A stretch of DNA of 64,000 nucleotides from Candidatus Aalborgicola danicus (GCA_016703945.1 JADJBC010000044.1:434001-498000); one strand, 5' to 3'. Counted from the stretch's first letter, positions 44,901 through 53,977 are shown. Numbers and translations: made by a program. Notes: generated from the letters alone by a model not told the origin.

Positions 44901-45626
44901 ATGAAAAAATACACGGTCAGCTTCAATCCACGACCCCGCATCGTGGCGGTGCCGCTGGACAACGGAGACCGTGTTTTTGTGGTGGATGAGGTGCTGGATC
45001 AGCCGGAACGCCTCGTTCAGCTGGCCCAGGACTATGACGTCGATTTTGTCTATGCCCAGGGGAGTGCTTTCCGGGCCGCCAGTTGTTGATGCCGGATGAT
45101 TTTTCCGCCCGGCTCGATGACTTTTTCCGCTTGCATGTGCGAGGCTTGCTGAAAGGCCGACGCAGTGTATCGATGTATTCCCGCCTGTCGCGCGTGGTGT
45201 TGGAGCCACAGGCGCTGGATGCGCGGCAACGCATTTGCCATCGGGATAGCGCAGACGTCAACCCCGCCCACACCATCTCTGCATCGGTGTTGTACCTGTT
45301 TGAAGACCCGGCACTGGGTGGCACGGTTTTCTTCGAGCCCGTGGGTTCTGAGGCGGCAGCGCAGACCCTGGTGGCGGATGCGAGTGTGCTGGGAGTCGGC
45401 ACAATTTGAAGCGAAGTATGGCTGGATTGCTTCGTATATGACCCAGTCCAATGCGCATTTCAGGGTCATAGGCCGGGTAGCCGCCCGCTGGAACCGGATG
45501 ATTTTTTACGACGGCCGGCTGTTTCATTCGAGTGACATCACCGATCCCGCAAAGCTCAATGACCCCATGGGCATGGGTCGACTCACGGTCAACGGTTTCT
45601 TCACCTGCACGCGCCCGGCGCAGTAA
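44901..45626 (+). pseudogene. Broken DUF6445-like gene (two frameshifts)
   Basis: Three consecutive frames read as one protein. The first, 44901 to about 45060, is MKKYTVSFNPRPRIVAVPLD to YDVDFVY. The second, about 45060-45400, is PGECFPGRQLLMPDDF, RSVSMYSRLSRVVLEPQALD and SASVLYLFEDPALGGTVFFEP. The third, about 45400-45626, is FEAKYGWIASYMTQSNAHFR, NRMIFYDGRLFHSSDIT and GRLTVNGFF. The last part has the dioxygenase-like H...D pattern of the DUF6445 family, which often accompanies flavin halogenases. The two shifts are of opposite sense. No single frame covers the protein, so it is inactive unless the sequence is wrong. Confidence 0.7.
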
Positions 45627-45663
45627 GCAAACCAGACCCGTGCCGCTTGCGGGGCGGGCCGGC

Positions 45664-47184
45664 TCAAGCCATTTTGACTGGAGGGGCAGCGCAGTTCTTG
45701 GCAATAAATTCCGCGTGGGATGGCATGACATTGACACAAGCATTGATCACGCCCTCCACCTCTTCAAGGTACTTTTGAATTTCTGCTTCGCTCAACAAAT
45801 CGGTGAGCGGATGGTACGCCTTGGGCCGAATGCGCTGCCCATGCATGACCTGCAACCAGCTGACCTTGGTGAACAACTCGTTGCCTTCGCGGAAGACGCG
45901 CCCATGGGAGCGGAACAAGTCCATGCGCTGCACCAGTGACTCGGGCACTTCCATTTCCCGGCAGTAGTTCCAGAAAGCCGAGTCGGTGCGTTCGGTTGCC
46001 TTGTAGTGCAGGATGATGAAATCGCGCACCCAGTCATATTCCTGGTTCATGACGCGGTTGTAGGCCTCGGTGTCCGCGCCCTCAAAGCCGGGCGCCGGGA
46101 AATAGGTCAACAAATGTGCAATGCCCATCTGGATCAAATGGATGCTGGTGGACTCCAGCGGCTCCAGAAACCCGCTGGACAAACCGATGGAAATGCAGTT
46201 TTTGTTCCACGCCTTCTTGCGCTTGCCGGCGGCGAACTTGACGGTCCGTGGGTCGGCCAGCGGCGCGCCATCCAGGTTGCCCAGCAAGATGGCCGTGGCT
46301 TCATCTTCGCTCATGAACTTGCTGGAAAACACGTGCCCGTTGCCAATGCGGTGTTGCAGGGGGATGCGCCACTGCCAGCCGGCACTCCGCGCGGTTGAGC
46401 GGGTGTAGGGCGTGAGCTCCTTGGCGGACACGCAGGGGATGGCAATGGCACGGTCACAAGGTAGCCAGTGTGACCAGTCCTCGTAACCGGTCTGGAGTGC
46501 ACCCTCGATCAAGAGCGCCCTGAACCCCGAGCAGTCGATGAACAGGCTGCCTTCGATCTTCTGTCCGCTTTGCAGCACCACGGATTCGATAAAACCATCA
46601 CCCTCGCGCTTTACGACGTCCGTAATTTTTCCTTCGATGCGTGTGACGCCGCGCTCTTCGCTGAACTTGCGCAAAAACTTCGCATAAAGACCGGCATCAA
46701 AGTGGAACGCGTGGGCAATGTGCGCCAACGGTGAGTTGGGCATATCGAGTTGGGCCCGCATGAACTTGTTCTGGTGGCAGGCTGCGGTGTTGATGGAGTA
46801 GTGGTCCAGGTCTTTGGCCTTGCCGGCCAGGAATTGCTTGAGCCAGTATTGGTGGAAGTCAACGGTCCAGTTGTCCTGGCCAATGACACCAAAACCGTGC
46901 ACGTAGCGGTCACCCAGTTGGCCCCAGTTGACAAATTCAATGCCCAATTTGAATGATGCCTGGGTCTCGCGCATGAACTGGTTTTCATCCAGATCCAGCA
47001 AACGGTTGAACAGATTGATCATCGGGATGGTGGCCTCTCCCACACCAATCGTCGCAATCTCGTCAGACTCCACCAGCTTGATCGGGTATTTGCCCTTGAG
47101 TACCTTGGCCAAGGCCGCAGCGGTCATCCACCCGGAAGTTCCGCCACCCACGATCACGATCTCAAATGCACTGTTCTGTTCCAT
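45664..47184 (-). CDS. Flavin-dependent tryptophan-halogenase-family protein
   Basis: 506 residues from the ATG at 47184; an in-frame GTG lies at 47193. FAD-binding GGGTSGW (13-19), the catalytic lysine in SFKLGIEF (K79, the PrnA position), the halogenase signature WQWRIP and the glutamate-bearing FLEPLEST are all present. The known reaction uses FADH2, O2 and halide to make a lysine-bound hypohalous species. The substrate is probably not free tryptophan. Members of this subgroup commonly sit beside TonB receptors and DUF6445 genes, as here. It is on the same strand as and downstream of the receptor gene, but a terminator lies between them. Confidence 0.9.
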   Translation of the reverse strand: MEQNSAFEIVIVGGGTSGWMTAAALAKVLKGKYPIKLVESDEIATIGVGEATIPMINLFNRLLDLDENQFMRETQASFKLGIEFVNWGQLGDRYVHGFGVIGQDNWTVDFHQYWLKQFLAGKAKDLDHYSINTAACHQNKFMRAQLDMPNSPLAHIAHAFHFDAGLYAKFLRKFSEERGVTRIEGKITDVVKREGDGFIESVVLQSGQKIEGSLFIDCSGFRALLIEGALQTGYEDWSHWLPCDRAIAIPCVSAKELTPYTRSTARSAGWQWRIPLQHRIGNGHVFSSKFMSEDEATAILLGNLDGAPLADPRTVKFAAGKRKKAWNKNCISIGLSSGFLEPLESTSIHLIQMGIAHLLTYFPAPGFEGADTEAYNRVMNQEYDWVRDFIILHYKATERTDSAFWNYCREMEVPESLVQRMDLFRSHGRVFREGNELFTKVSWLQVMHGQRIRPKAYHPLTDLLSEAEIQKYLEEVEGVINACVNVMPSHAEFIAKNCAAPPVKMA

Positions 47185-47261
47185 ATCATCCACTCGCTAA
47201 GTTATCAAACACCCGCCGCCATTGCGGCCTGCACCATTGAATCATTCTATTCAACGCGACC

Positions 47262-47298
47262 AAAAAAAAGCCCCTTCCCGAATGGCTCGGAAAGGGGC
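47262..47298 (-). terminator. Rho-independent terminator of the TonB receptor gene
   Basis: On the minus strand the stem GCCCCTTTCCGA / TCGGGAAGGGGC (47298-47287 and 47281-47270, one mismatch) is followed by eight Ts (47269-47262). It starts 17 bases after the receptor stop. Confidence 0.8.
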
Positions 47299-47314
47299 AA
47301 GCTTGGAGCGAAAT

Positions 47315-50122
47315 TTACTTCAGCTTGTAGGTGACTTTCATCATGATGGTGCTGCCGGTCTTGTTTTCGCTTTCGACCGTGCCGTCTGCCCGCAGCTGGC
47401 GGTAGGTCGGCTTGTTCAGGTTATTGCCTTCCAGACGCAAGCCCAGTCCCTTCATCGGGCCTTCCTGGAATTCATAACCGATCTGTGCCGACAACCAGCT
47501 CGAACCCTCGATATAACGCAAGGTCGGGTAGCCGCCAGTTGCGTCATTGGCAACGCTGCCGACATACGTCGAACGGGAGTTGGTGGCCACAAATGCGCTG
47601 AAGCCATTCTTCTCGTAATAGAAGGTCAGCTTACGGTTGTCCTTCGACAGGCCTGGCAAGGGAATAGTCTCCCCCGTGGTTGGCACTTGCTGGTTGGGGT
47701 TCAGGCCAATCAGGTTGGGCAGGTTGACTGAGCTGTCGGTAGAAGACAGGCTACCGCTGAGTCCAAATCCGTCCAAGGCTGGCATGAACATACCGAACGG
47801 CGCAGACGCTGCCAACTCAATGCCGCGCAAGTCACCACCCGTGCCGTTGACGGTCGTTGTGTAGGTGCCGATTGCGCCAGCGGGAGGAATCGCCAGGCCA
47901 AGTGACTGGGCGTAGCTGCTGAAGTCATACTGGCTGTTGGTCGCCGTGGTGATGTAGGTGTCGAGCTTCTTGTAGAAGGCTGCCACACTGATGTAGGCCT
48001 TCTTGTCGAAGTATTTCTCGAACGACAGGTCCAGCGCAGTTGCCTTGAAAGGTTTGAGCGCCGGGTTACCAGCGGAACCCACAAACCTGCCGAATGTCGA
48101 ATTGCCGGCGTTGGTGTCAACGCTGGCGGCAAACGAGTTACGCATGTCGGTCAAAGTTGCGCGGGCAATTTGCTGTGCCAATCCAACCCGCAGCAAGTTT
48201 CCGGAACCCATGTCGCCGGTCAAGTTCAATGAAGGCAGCACGTCGGTGTAGGTGGTGCCATCTGTCACGTAGCCCTTGGACGGATTGGTCAGCACCACAT
48301 CGGAACCAACACCAGCCTTGAAGCCCGAAGACGACTGGTCGGTATTCACAACCTGCAGGCCCACGTTTCCGCGCACGGGTACCTTGCCATATTCACTGTC
48401 GATGCCGAACTTGACATAACCAGTAGTGACTTTTTCCTTGATGCCCCAGCTCTTGGAGAGGATGTCATCGTTGTATTTGCGCAGGATGGTAGCGCCTGGC
48501 CACAGGGCAGCTTGCGGGTCAAACGTCAAGAGGTCGAGTCCGGTGCCACCCACGTTGTTGGCCACATAAGAGCCTGCTGGGAAGGGAATGGCATCCTTGC
48601 CACCACCGGTTGTGGACACCACCAGGCCTTCGTCCACACTGCGGTCCTTGGTGCGAGTCGCGTAATTCAGACCAAATTGCATGTCCGCGAACATGGACCC
48701 TTCGGCCAATTCCTTCTTGAAATCAAAGCGGATCGCGTCCACCGTGTCAATGATGGTGGGGCCTTTCGAGTATCCGGCTTGTGGCACACCGTTGATACCG
48801 CTCCAACCGGTTTGGTCCCGCACCTTGATGATATTGGGGTCGGTGTAGCTCAAGGGGCTGCCAAGTTTGAATTTGACCGAACCACCCGTGTTGTCAAACG
48901 TCAGTGTGTCAGCATTGGGGATGCCCGCATAGGCCTCAATGTCGCGTTGTGTGCGTTTGGCGTTGTTGGAGCTCAAGTCCATAGCCGCGGTCCATCCGCC
49001 GTCCATTTTCAACGTGTTCTTCCAGCCGAAGGATTGAACGGTGTCGTCATCGAAAATGCTTTCGATACGGTCGATCAGACCGCCACCATTGGCGCCAGCG
49101 CCAACGTTGAAGGTGCCGCTCACCGCCACACCGTTGACCACAGTTGCGTTGGTGATGGGGCCGCCCAAGCCACCCTGGATGCGGGCGAACTTCTGGGTGT
49201 TGTCCGCCTTGGAGTAGAACAAGTCCAATTGGCTGGTGAAATTCTTGGTGGGTTTGTAGGCCACGATAGCCGCCACACCCAAGCGCTTGTCGGTTACGGT
49301 CTTGGTTTGGAAGTCAATACCATTGCCCCAGGTATCAGGAACCTTCACGTTCGGTACTACGGTTCCGTTGGTCAGTGTTGCCGTGGTCCGGTTGTCCCCG
49401 CCCCAGCCGCCGGTGCCAATTTCATTGCTGGTGCCGTCCACGCGCACAAAGCCCAATGCAATACCGAGCTTGCGGTCCATGAACTGGTCCACATAGGTCA
49501 GGCTCTGGCGATTACCGGAGCCTTCGGGAATGCCTTCCAGTCCCACGCCATTGCGCACACGCTCGATGTTGGCAACCAAGACCCGCCCAGGAAACGCCAG
49601 CGGATCGATCAGACGGTTGTCAATGGTGCCGGCCAATCCAGCAGACATCAGGGCCGCATCGGTTGTCTTGTAGACAGTGGCGCCAGCGATCAGCTCGGCC
49701 GGGTACACACTCAAGTCCACGGCGCGGCTGTCACCGGTACTGGTTTGTTCGCGGCCATTCAACAGGTAACCGTTGAAGTCAGGCCCGAGTCCGCGGATGC
49801 TGATGGTGGATGCGGCACCCGACTTGGTGCGCTGCGTGGTCACTCCAGGCAGGCGCGCAAGCGATTCTGCAATGGTGGTGTCCGGCAGTTTGCCAATGTC
49901 TTCAGCGGAAATCGATTCCACGATGGCATCCGAATTACGCTTGACGGAAATGGCGTCTTCAATGCCTTTGCGAATGCCGGTCACGGTCACCGTGTTCAGT
50001 TCCGGCGCGCTCGACTGGGCGAACGCGCCTGACGTTGTAACGATGAGCACGGCACAGCCGGCGGCCACTGGGGCCAGTTTGAAGAGAGAGCGACGCGAGG
50101 TGCGCTGATCGATGGAACTCAT
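47315..50122 (-). CDS. TonB-dependent outer-membrane receptor, maltodextrin-type (TIGR01782-like)
   Basis: 935 residues from the ATG at 50122 (MSSIDQRTSRRSLFKLAPVA) with AGGAG upstream; the frame continues to 50251 without homology. A signal peptide ends SGAFAQ, a TonB-box-like NTVTVTG follows, then the plug (KRNSDAIVESISAEDIGKLPDTTIAESLARLPGVTTQR, SIRGLGPDFNGYLLNGREQ). The long barrel ends in TIMMKVTYKLK. This plug type is found in Caulobacter/Xanthomonas receptors for carbohydrates, including maltodextrin receptors. Its HexR-like operator and location support alpha-glucan uptake. Confidence 0.9.
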   Translation of the reverse strand: MSSIDQRTSRRSLFKLAPVAAGCAVLIVTTSGAFAQSSAPELNTVTVTGIRKGIEDAISVKRNSDAIVESISAEDIGKLPDTTIAESLARLPGVTTQRTKSGAASTISIRGLGPDFNGYLLNGREQTSTGDSRAVDLSVYPAELIAGATVYKTTDAALMSAGLAGTIDNRLIDPLAFPGRVLVANIERVRNGVGLEGIPEGSGNRQSLTYVDQFMDRKLGIALGFVRVDGTSNEIGTGGWGGDNRTTATLTNGTVVPNVKVPDTWGNGIDFQTKTVTDKRLGVAAIVAYKPTKNFTSQLDLFYSKADNTQKFARIQGGLGGPITNATVVNGVAVSGTFNVGAGANGGGLIDRIESIFDDDTVQSFGWKNTLKMDGGWTAAMDLSSNNAKRTQRDIEAYAGIPNADTLTFDNTGGSVKFKLGSPLSYTDPNIIKVRDQTGWSGINGVPQAGYSKGPTIIDTVDAIRFDFKKELAEGSMFADMQFGLNYATRTKDRSVDEGLVVSTTGGGKDAIPFPAGSYVANNVGGTGLDLLTFDPQAALWPGATILRKYNDDILSKSWGIKEKVTTGYVKFGIDSEYGKVPVRGNVGLQVVNTDQSSSGFKAGVGSDVVLTNPSKGYVTDGTTYTDVLPSLNLTGDMGSGNLLRVGLAQQIARATLTDMRNSFAASVDTNAGNSTFGRFVGSAGNPALKPFKATALDLSFEKYFDKKAYISVAAFYKKLDTYITTATNSQYDFSSYAQSLGLAIPPAGAIGTYTTTVNGTGGDLRGIELAASAPFGMFMPALDGFGLSGSLSSTDSSVNLPNLIGLNPNQQVPTTGETIPLPGLSKDNRKLTFYYEKNGFSAFVATNSRSTYVGSVANDATGGYPTLRYIEGSSWLSAQIGYEFQEGPMKGLGLRLEGNNLNKPTYRQLRADGTVESENKTGSTIMMKVTYKLK

Positions 50123-50367
50123 TTTGATATTTCTCCTGGATGGCACGGGGGCTGGCAAATTTTCTTTTGGGCGGGGCACAAAAGACACGTAAAAAGGGAT
50201 GGCGGTTTCCCTGCTCACTGCTGAGTTTGTACCAAAACAAGATATTTTCAAACATAGGGGTTAACACTTAATTGGTGCGATTCGGTCTGTCTTTGCACCA
50301 AAAAATGGCCTTTATTGGCGAATTTCCAACAAATTTCCAGCAAATGTGGGTTTAACTTACTTTGTTA

Positions 50368-50396
50368 ATTTTAAATTGCAAGATATTTGTAGTCAA
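50368..50396 (-). promoter_or_regulatory. Promoter of the TonB receptor gene
   Basis: On the minus strand TTGACT (50396-50391) and TAAAAT (50373-50368) are spaced by exactly 17 bases, a near-consensus sigma-70 promoter. The start point near 50361 leaves a ~240-base leader before the receptor ATG. The -35 lies inside the palindrome at 50388-50402. Confidence 0.6.
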
Positions 50397-50402
50397 ACTA
50401 CA
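50388..50402. promoter_or_regulatory. HexR-like operator, perfect palindrome, receptor promoter
   Basis: TGTAGT-CAA-ACTACA is an exact inverted repeat and the best copy of the motif in the window. It contains the -35 element of the receptor promoter, as expected for a repressor site. Confidence 0.65.
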
Positions 50403-50627
50403 TTGAAATTTCGTTGGTGATTGAGGCAACTTGTTGCTTTGGTACGAATATAGAGGCGGGGGGTTGTCCTTGGAGCTGGGCCTGGTTCGTGAAGCACTGA
50501 CATTTGATTTTGGAATGCCTGTTGTTTTACTAACTTACTTGGCAAAGTTTCTTCCTTGGTCATACGTAAAGTCTTAAAAATCAATGTTTTCCCTAGGTCT
50601 TTGTTTTCTGTGCTGGTGTAGACTTTG
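50403..50627. other. Gene-free intergenic stretch between receptor and glk
   Basis: The full gap between the divergent receptor and glk genes is 558 bases and AT-richer than its surroundings. Apart from the operators and receptor promoter listed separately, I see no gene, RNA or clear second promoter in this part. Confidence 0.4.
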
Positions 50628-50642
50628 TGTTGTTTGACTACA
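50628..50642. promoter_or_regulatory. HexR-like operator upstream of glk
   Basis: TGTTGT-TTG-ACTACA matches TGTAGT-N3-ACTACA at 11 of 12 positions. It is 38 bases upstream of the glucokinase start at 50681. Confidence 0.55.
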
Positions 50643-50680
50643 TGTTGACGTTGCGCTGGCCGAAACTAGGGGAAATGCGG

Positions 50681-51646
50681 ATGAATCAGGGTTATCCGAG
50701 GTTGCTGGGTGACATTGGTGGAACCAATGCACGCTGGGCGTGGCAGGAATCTGCCGGTTCTGCACTGGAGGATATTTCTGTGCAGCCCTGCGAAGCCAGC
50801 GCCTCACTAGAAGATTCGGCGATGGCTTACCTGCAGTCCCAAGGGCGCAAGTCCCCACGTTGGGCCGGCATCGGCATTGCGACCGCGATCACGGGTGACG
50901 ATGTGCGCATGACCAACAACGCTTGGCAGTTTTCCATTGCCGGTTTTCAGCGCGCTTTGGGGTTGGACCGCTGCTTGGTCATCAACGACTTTACCGCGTT
51001 GGCCATGAGTTTGCCCGCTTTAACGTCAACTGACCTGCGCCCCTTGGGGGGAGGCGCGCCTGTGGTTGGGGCGACGGTTGCCCTGCTTGGCCCAGGAACA
51101 GGCTTGGGCATGTCCGGTCTGGTGCCCAACCCCAGTGGACGCTTTAGCGCACTGAGCGGAGAAGGAGGGCACGCCACGCTGGCCGCCACGAACACGGCCG
51201 AAGCGACCCTGATTGGTATTCTGCGCGAGCAGTTCGGGCACGTCAGTGCCGAACGGGTGCTGTCTGGCTCCGGATTGGTCAATTTGTACAGCGCCGTGTG
51301 CACCATGAACGGTGTTCAGGCTCGCGCGTTGCGGCCCTCTGATGTGACCAGCGAGGCGATTGCCGGGTCTGACGTGCAGTGTGTTGCAGCCGTCCGGTTT
51401 TTTACCAGCTTTCTCGGCAGTGTTGCCGGTAATCTGGCTTTGACGCTGGGGTCATTGGGCGGGGTGTATGTTGGCGGCGGGATTGTGCCGCGCCTGGGCG
51501 TTGCTTTTGATGAATCTGTGTTCCGCCAGGCATTTGAGAGCAAGGGTCGTTACCAGGCAATGTTGGTCGGCGTTCCGGTGTGGCTGATCACGGCCTCCAA
51601 CCCGGCACTGATTGGTGCCAGCCAGGCGCTGGACACGCTGTTGTGA
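50681..51646 (+). CDS. glk: Glucokinase
   Basis: 321 residues from the ATG at 50681, with GGGGAA 8 bases upstream; ATG 50675 and the extended frame from 50627 are less likely. The ATP-binding LLGDIGGTNARWAW, the catalytic aspartate in INDFTALAMSLP, GPGTGLGMSGLVP and LSGEGGHATLAAT are typical of bacterial ROK-unrelated glucokinases (Pfam Glucokinase). It phosphorylates glucose released by MalQ, GlgP or amylases. A second glucokinase domain follows in the next gene, and the two are clearly homologous. Confidence 0.9.
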   Translation: MNQGYPRLLGDIGGTNARWAWQESAGSALEDISVQPCEASASLEDSAMAYLQSQGRKSPRWAGIGIATAITGDDVRMTNNAWQFSIAGFQRALGLDRCLVINDFTALAMSLPALTSTDLRPLGGGAPVVGATVALLGPGTGLGMSGLVPNPSGRFSALSGEGGHATLAATNTAEATLIGILREQFGHVSAERVLSGSGLVNLYSAVCTMNGVQARALRPSDVTSEAIAGSDVQCVAAVRFFTSFLGSVAGNLALTLGSLGGVYVGGGIVPRLGVAFDESVFRQAFESKGRYQAMLVGVPVWLITASNPALIGASQALDTLL

Positions 51647-51727
51647 CCCGCGGGGCGGTAGCGCTACGCATCCGTTAAGCTTCGCCTTTGCCAGACCCGG
51701 CCCGAATCCGCCCAAAGGGAATCCGAC

Positions 51728-53650
51728 ATGTCCGAACCGCGCTTTGACCATCCGCGCCTGATCGCTGATATTGGCGGCACCTTCGCGCGCTTTGCGCTGG
51801 AGGTAGCGCCCCACATCTTTGAGCAAAGTGCCTCGCTGCGTTGCGCGGACTTTGCGGATTTTCACGCCGCCGTAACGGCTTACCTGTCGGGTCTGACGGA
51901 CGTGAGTCCGGGGGATATCCGGCATGCTGCAGTGGCCATCGCCAATCCGGTGTCGGGTGACCAGGTGCGCATGACCAATTACCACTGGCAGTTCTCCATT
52001 GAACAAATGCGAGAGCGACTGCACTTTGACAACTTGGTGGTGGTCAATGACTTTACGGCCCTGGCCATGGCCCTGCCGAGCCTGTCACCATTGCAGCGTC
52101 GGCAACTCGGTGGTGGCAGCGCGATTCCACGCAGTGTGGTGGGGTTGATCGGTGCGGGCACGGGCCTGGGTGTGTCGGGCTTGATTCCTGCGGGAGATGG
52201 CTGGATTGCACTGGGTACCGAGGGTGGACACACCAGCTTTTCACCCCACGACGAACGCGAGGTCGCGATTCTGCAATATGCATGGCGCTTCTTTGAACAC
52301 GTGTCGTTTGAGCGCCTGTTGTCGGGCTCAGGAATTGAACTGATTTTCCGGGCGTTGACGGATCGCGCGGGGCTTCCCGAGCGTGTACTGGATGCGCCTG
52401 AGATCACCCGCCTGGCGTTAGACGGCACAGACGTATTGTGCAAAGAGACGATCGATGTGTTTTGCTCGATCCTGGGGACTGCGGCGGCCAATCTGGCGGT
52501 GAGCCAGGGCGCTTTTGGGGGGATCTACATTGGCGGCGGCATCGTGCCGCGTCTAGGGCTCTACTTTGACCAGTCGCCGTTTCGTGCGCGCTTTGAGGAC
52601 AAGGGGCGTTTTACGGACTACATGAAGGGCATTCCCAGCTTTGTCATCACGGCGACGGATGCCACGCTGGTGGGCGCTGCCGTCATTCTGGCATCGCAAC
52701 TGCGTGAGCTGGACGGTGCCAATGGCTCCGCCATTCTGGGTCAAATCCGCCGAGCCCTGCCCAGTTTGTCGCCGGCCGAACAGCGGGTTGCGCAACATGT
52801 ATTGTTGCAGCCGCGTTCGGCACTCAACGACCCCATCGCCACGATTGCCCGTGCGGCCGATGTGAGTCAACCCACGGTCATCAGGTTTTGTCGTTCGTTG
52901 GGTTGTGAAGGTTTGTCGGACTTCAAGCTGCGCCTGGCTTCCGGCCTGACCGGCACCATTCCGATTACGCACACCCAGGTCACCGGCAACGATTCGATGC
53001 TGGAACTGGGTGCCAAGGTGCTGGGCAATACGGCGTCGGCCATTCTGCAGGCGCGTGACCACCTGAACCGCGACAGCATGGACCGGGCCATGCGGCTGAT
53101 CGCCGATTCGGTACGCGTCGAGATCTATGCAGTGGGCCATTACGGTGCGGTCGCCAACGATGCGCAGTTTAAATTTCTGCGTGTGGGTGTTTCCGCTGTG
53201 GCGCAGACCGACCCGCGTTTGCAAGCGCTGTCTGCGAACCTTTTGCGCCCCGACGTGGTGGTGTTGATCATTAGCAGCAGCGGCCGTATATCGGAACTGC
53301 TGGACGTGGCTGAAAAAGCAAAAGAGCGCGGGGCCACCGTGATCGCCATTACCGAGAGCCAGTCACCACTGGCGCGCAAGGCGGACCTGGCGCTGATCGT
53401 GGACCATGTGGAAGATATTGCCACCCAGGTGCCCATGATCAGCCGCATCCTGCACCTGCTAATGGTGGATATTCTGGTGGTGGGTGTGGCCTTGCAGCGC
53501 GGTGCTGCCGTTCCTGTATTGGGAAGTGATGTCACGCTGGGAATGGATGAGATGGCACCTGGCGCCTCCTCCGCCAGTGTTGCCCGCCGAAGGGCACCGG
53601 GTGTCAGTGTGGCCGGCACATTGGCCCATCTGAGCTCGCGCGGCTCCTAA
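51728..53650 (+). CDS. Bifunctional glucokinase / RpiR-type (HexR-like) transcriptional regulator
   Basis: 640 residues in three parts. Residues 1-325 are a glucokinase (LIADIGGTFARFAL, VNDFTALAMALP, GAGTGLGVSGLIP, GTEGGHTSFSP). Residues about 335-415 are an RpiR helix-turn-helix (LSPAEQRVAQHVLLQPRSAL, IARAADVSQPTVIRFCRSLGCEGLSDFKLRLA). Residues about 460-600 are a SIS sugar-phosphate-binding domain (VEIYAVGHYGAVANDAQFKF, VVLIISSSGRISELLDVAEKAK). In betaproteobacteria HexR is often fused to Glk. HexR typically senses 2-keto-3-deoxy-6-phosphogluconate. It is the only carbohydrate regulator in the region and the best candidate for the repeated palindromes. Confidence 0.93.
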   Translation: MSEPRFDHPRLIADIGGTFARFALEVAPHIFEQSASLRCADFADFHAAVTAYLSGLTDVSPGDIRHAAVAIANPVSGDQVRMTNYHWQFSIEQMRERLHFDNLVVVNDFTALAMALPSLSPLQRRQLGGGSAIPRSVVGLIGAGTGLGVSGLIPAGDGWIALGTEGGHTSFSPHDEREVAILQYAWRFFEHVSFERLLSGSGIELIFRALTDRAGLPERVLDAPEITRLALDGTDVLCKETIDVFCSILGTAAANLAVSQGAFGGIYIGGGIVPRLGLYFDQSPFRARFEDKGRFTDYMKGIPSFVITATDATLVGAAVILASQLRELDGANGSAILGQIRRALPSLSPAEQRVAQHVLLQPRSALNDPIATIARAADVSQPTVIRFCRSLGCEGLSDFKLRLASGLTGTIPITHTQVTGNDSMLELGAKVLGNTASAILQARDHLNRDSMDRAMRLIADSVRVEIYAVGHYGAVANDAQFKFLRVGVSAVAQTDPRLQALSANLLRPDVVVLIISSSGRISELLDVAEKAKERGATVIAITESQSPLARKADLALIVDHVEDIATQVPMISRILHLLMVDILVVGVALQRGAAVPVLGSDVTLGMDEMAPGASSASVARRRAPGVSVAGTLAHLSSRGS

Positions 53651-53920
53651 GGCCGCGCCTGCTGCCGCAGTGGTCGGCAAACTTCCCTCAATTCAAAAAA
53701 CCCTGCGACACCGAGGTCCGCACGGGAACTGTTTGGCCCGGACGGAACAGACCATGCCACAGGGCTGCGGGGTGAATTCGTGGCGAATGATAGGTGTAGT
53801 TAGTGTCTTTTACTACGCTCTTAGAAAGCGTTCATCCTAATATTTTGGAAATATAAAGCTAAATCTAGATAGATTTGTCAATTGTGTGTAATTTTCTAAG
53901 AAATTTGGTTAGATTGTTCT
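53651..53920. other. Gene-free intergenic stretch before glgP
   Basis: No gene is supported. It turns AT-rich after about 53790. Two motif half-sites (TGTAGT at 53795, ACTACG at 53812) are present but not at the spacing of the other operators. Confidence 0.35.
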
Positions 53921-53935
53921 GGTAGTTTGACTACA
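53921..53935. promoter_or_regulatory. HexR-like operator upstream of glgP
   Basis: GGTAGT-TTG-ACTACA matches TGTAGT-N3-ACTACA at 11 of 12 positions and includes TTGACT. It is 43 bases upstream of the phosphorylase start. No good -10 at 17 bases is visible, so the exact promoter is uncertain. Confidence 0.55.
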
Positions 53936-53977
53936 TTTTTGATACATTTCGGGCCACAACATCATCGAGGAGTATTC

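Noticed and set aside
48512..50032. 506-codon open frame on the plus strand
   Set aside because: It is antisense to the TonB receptor, whose plug and barrel sequence is clearly the coding strand.
53795..53817. Pair of half-sites TGTAGT and ACTACG upstream of glgP
   Set aside because: They are 11 bases apart instead of 3, so they do not fit the palindrome seen at the other promoters.
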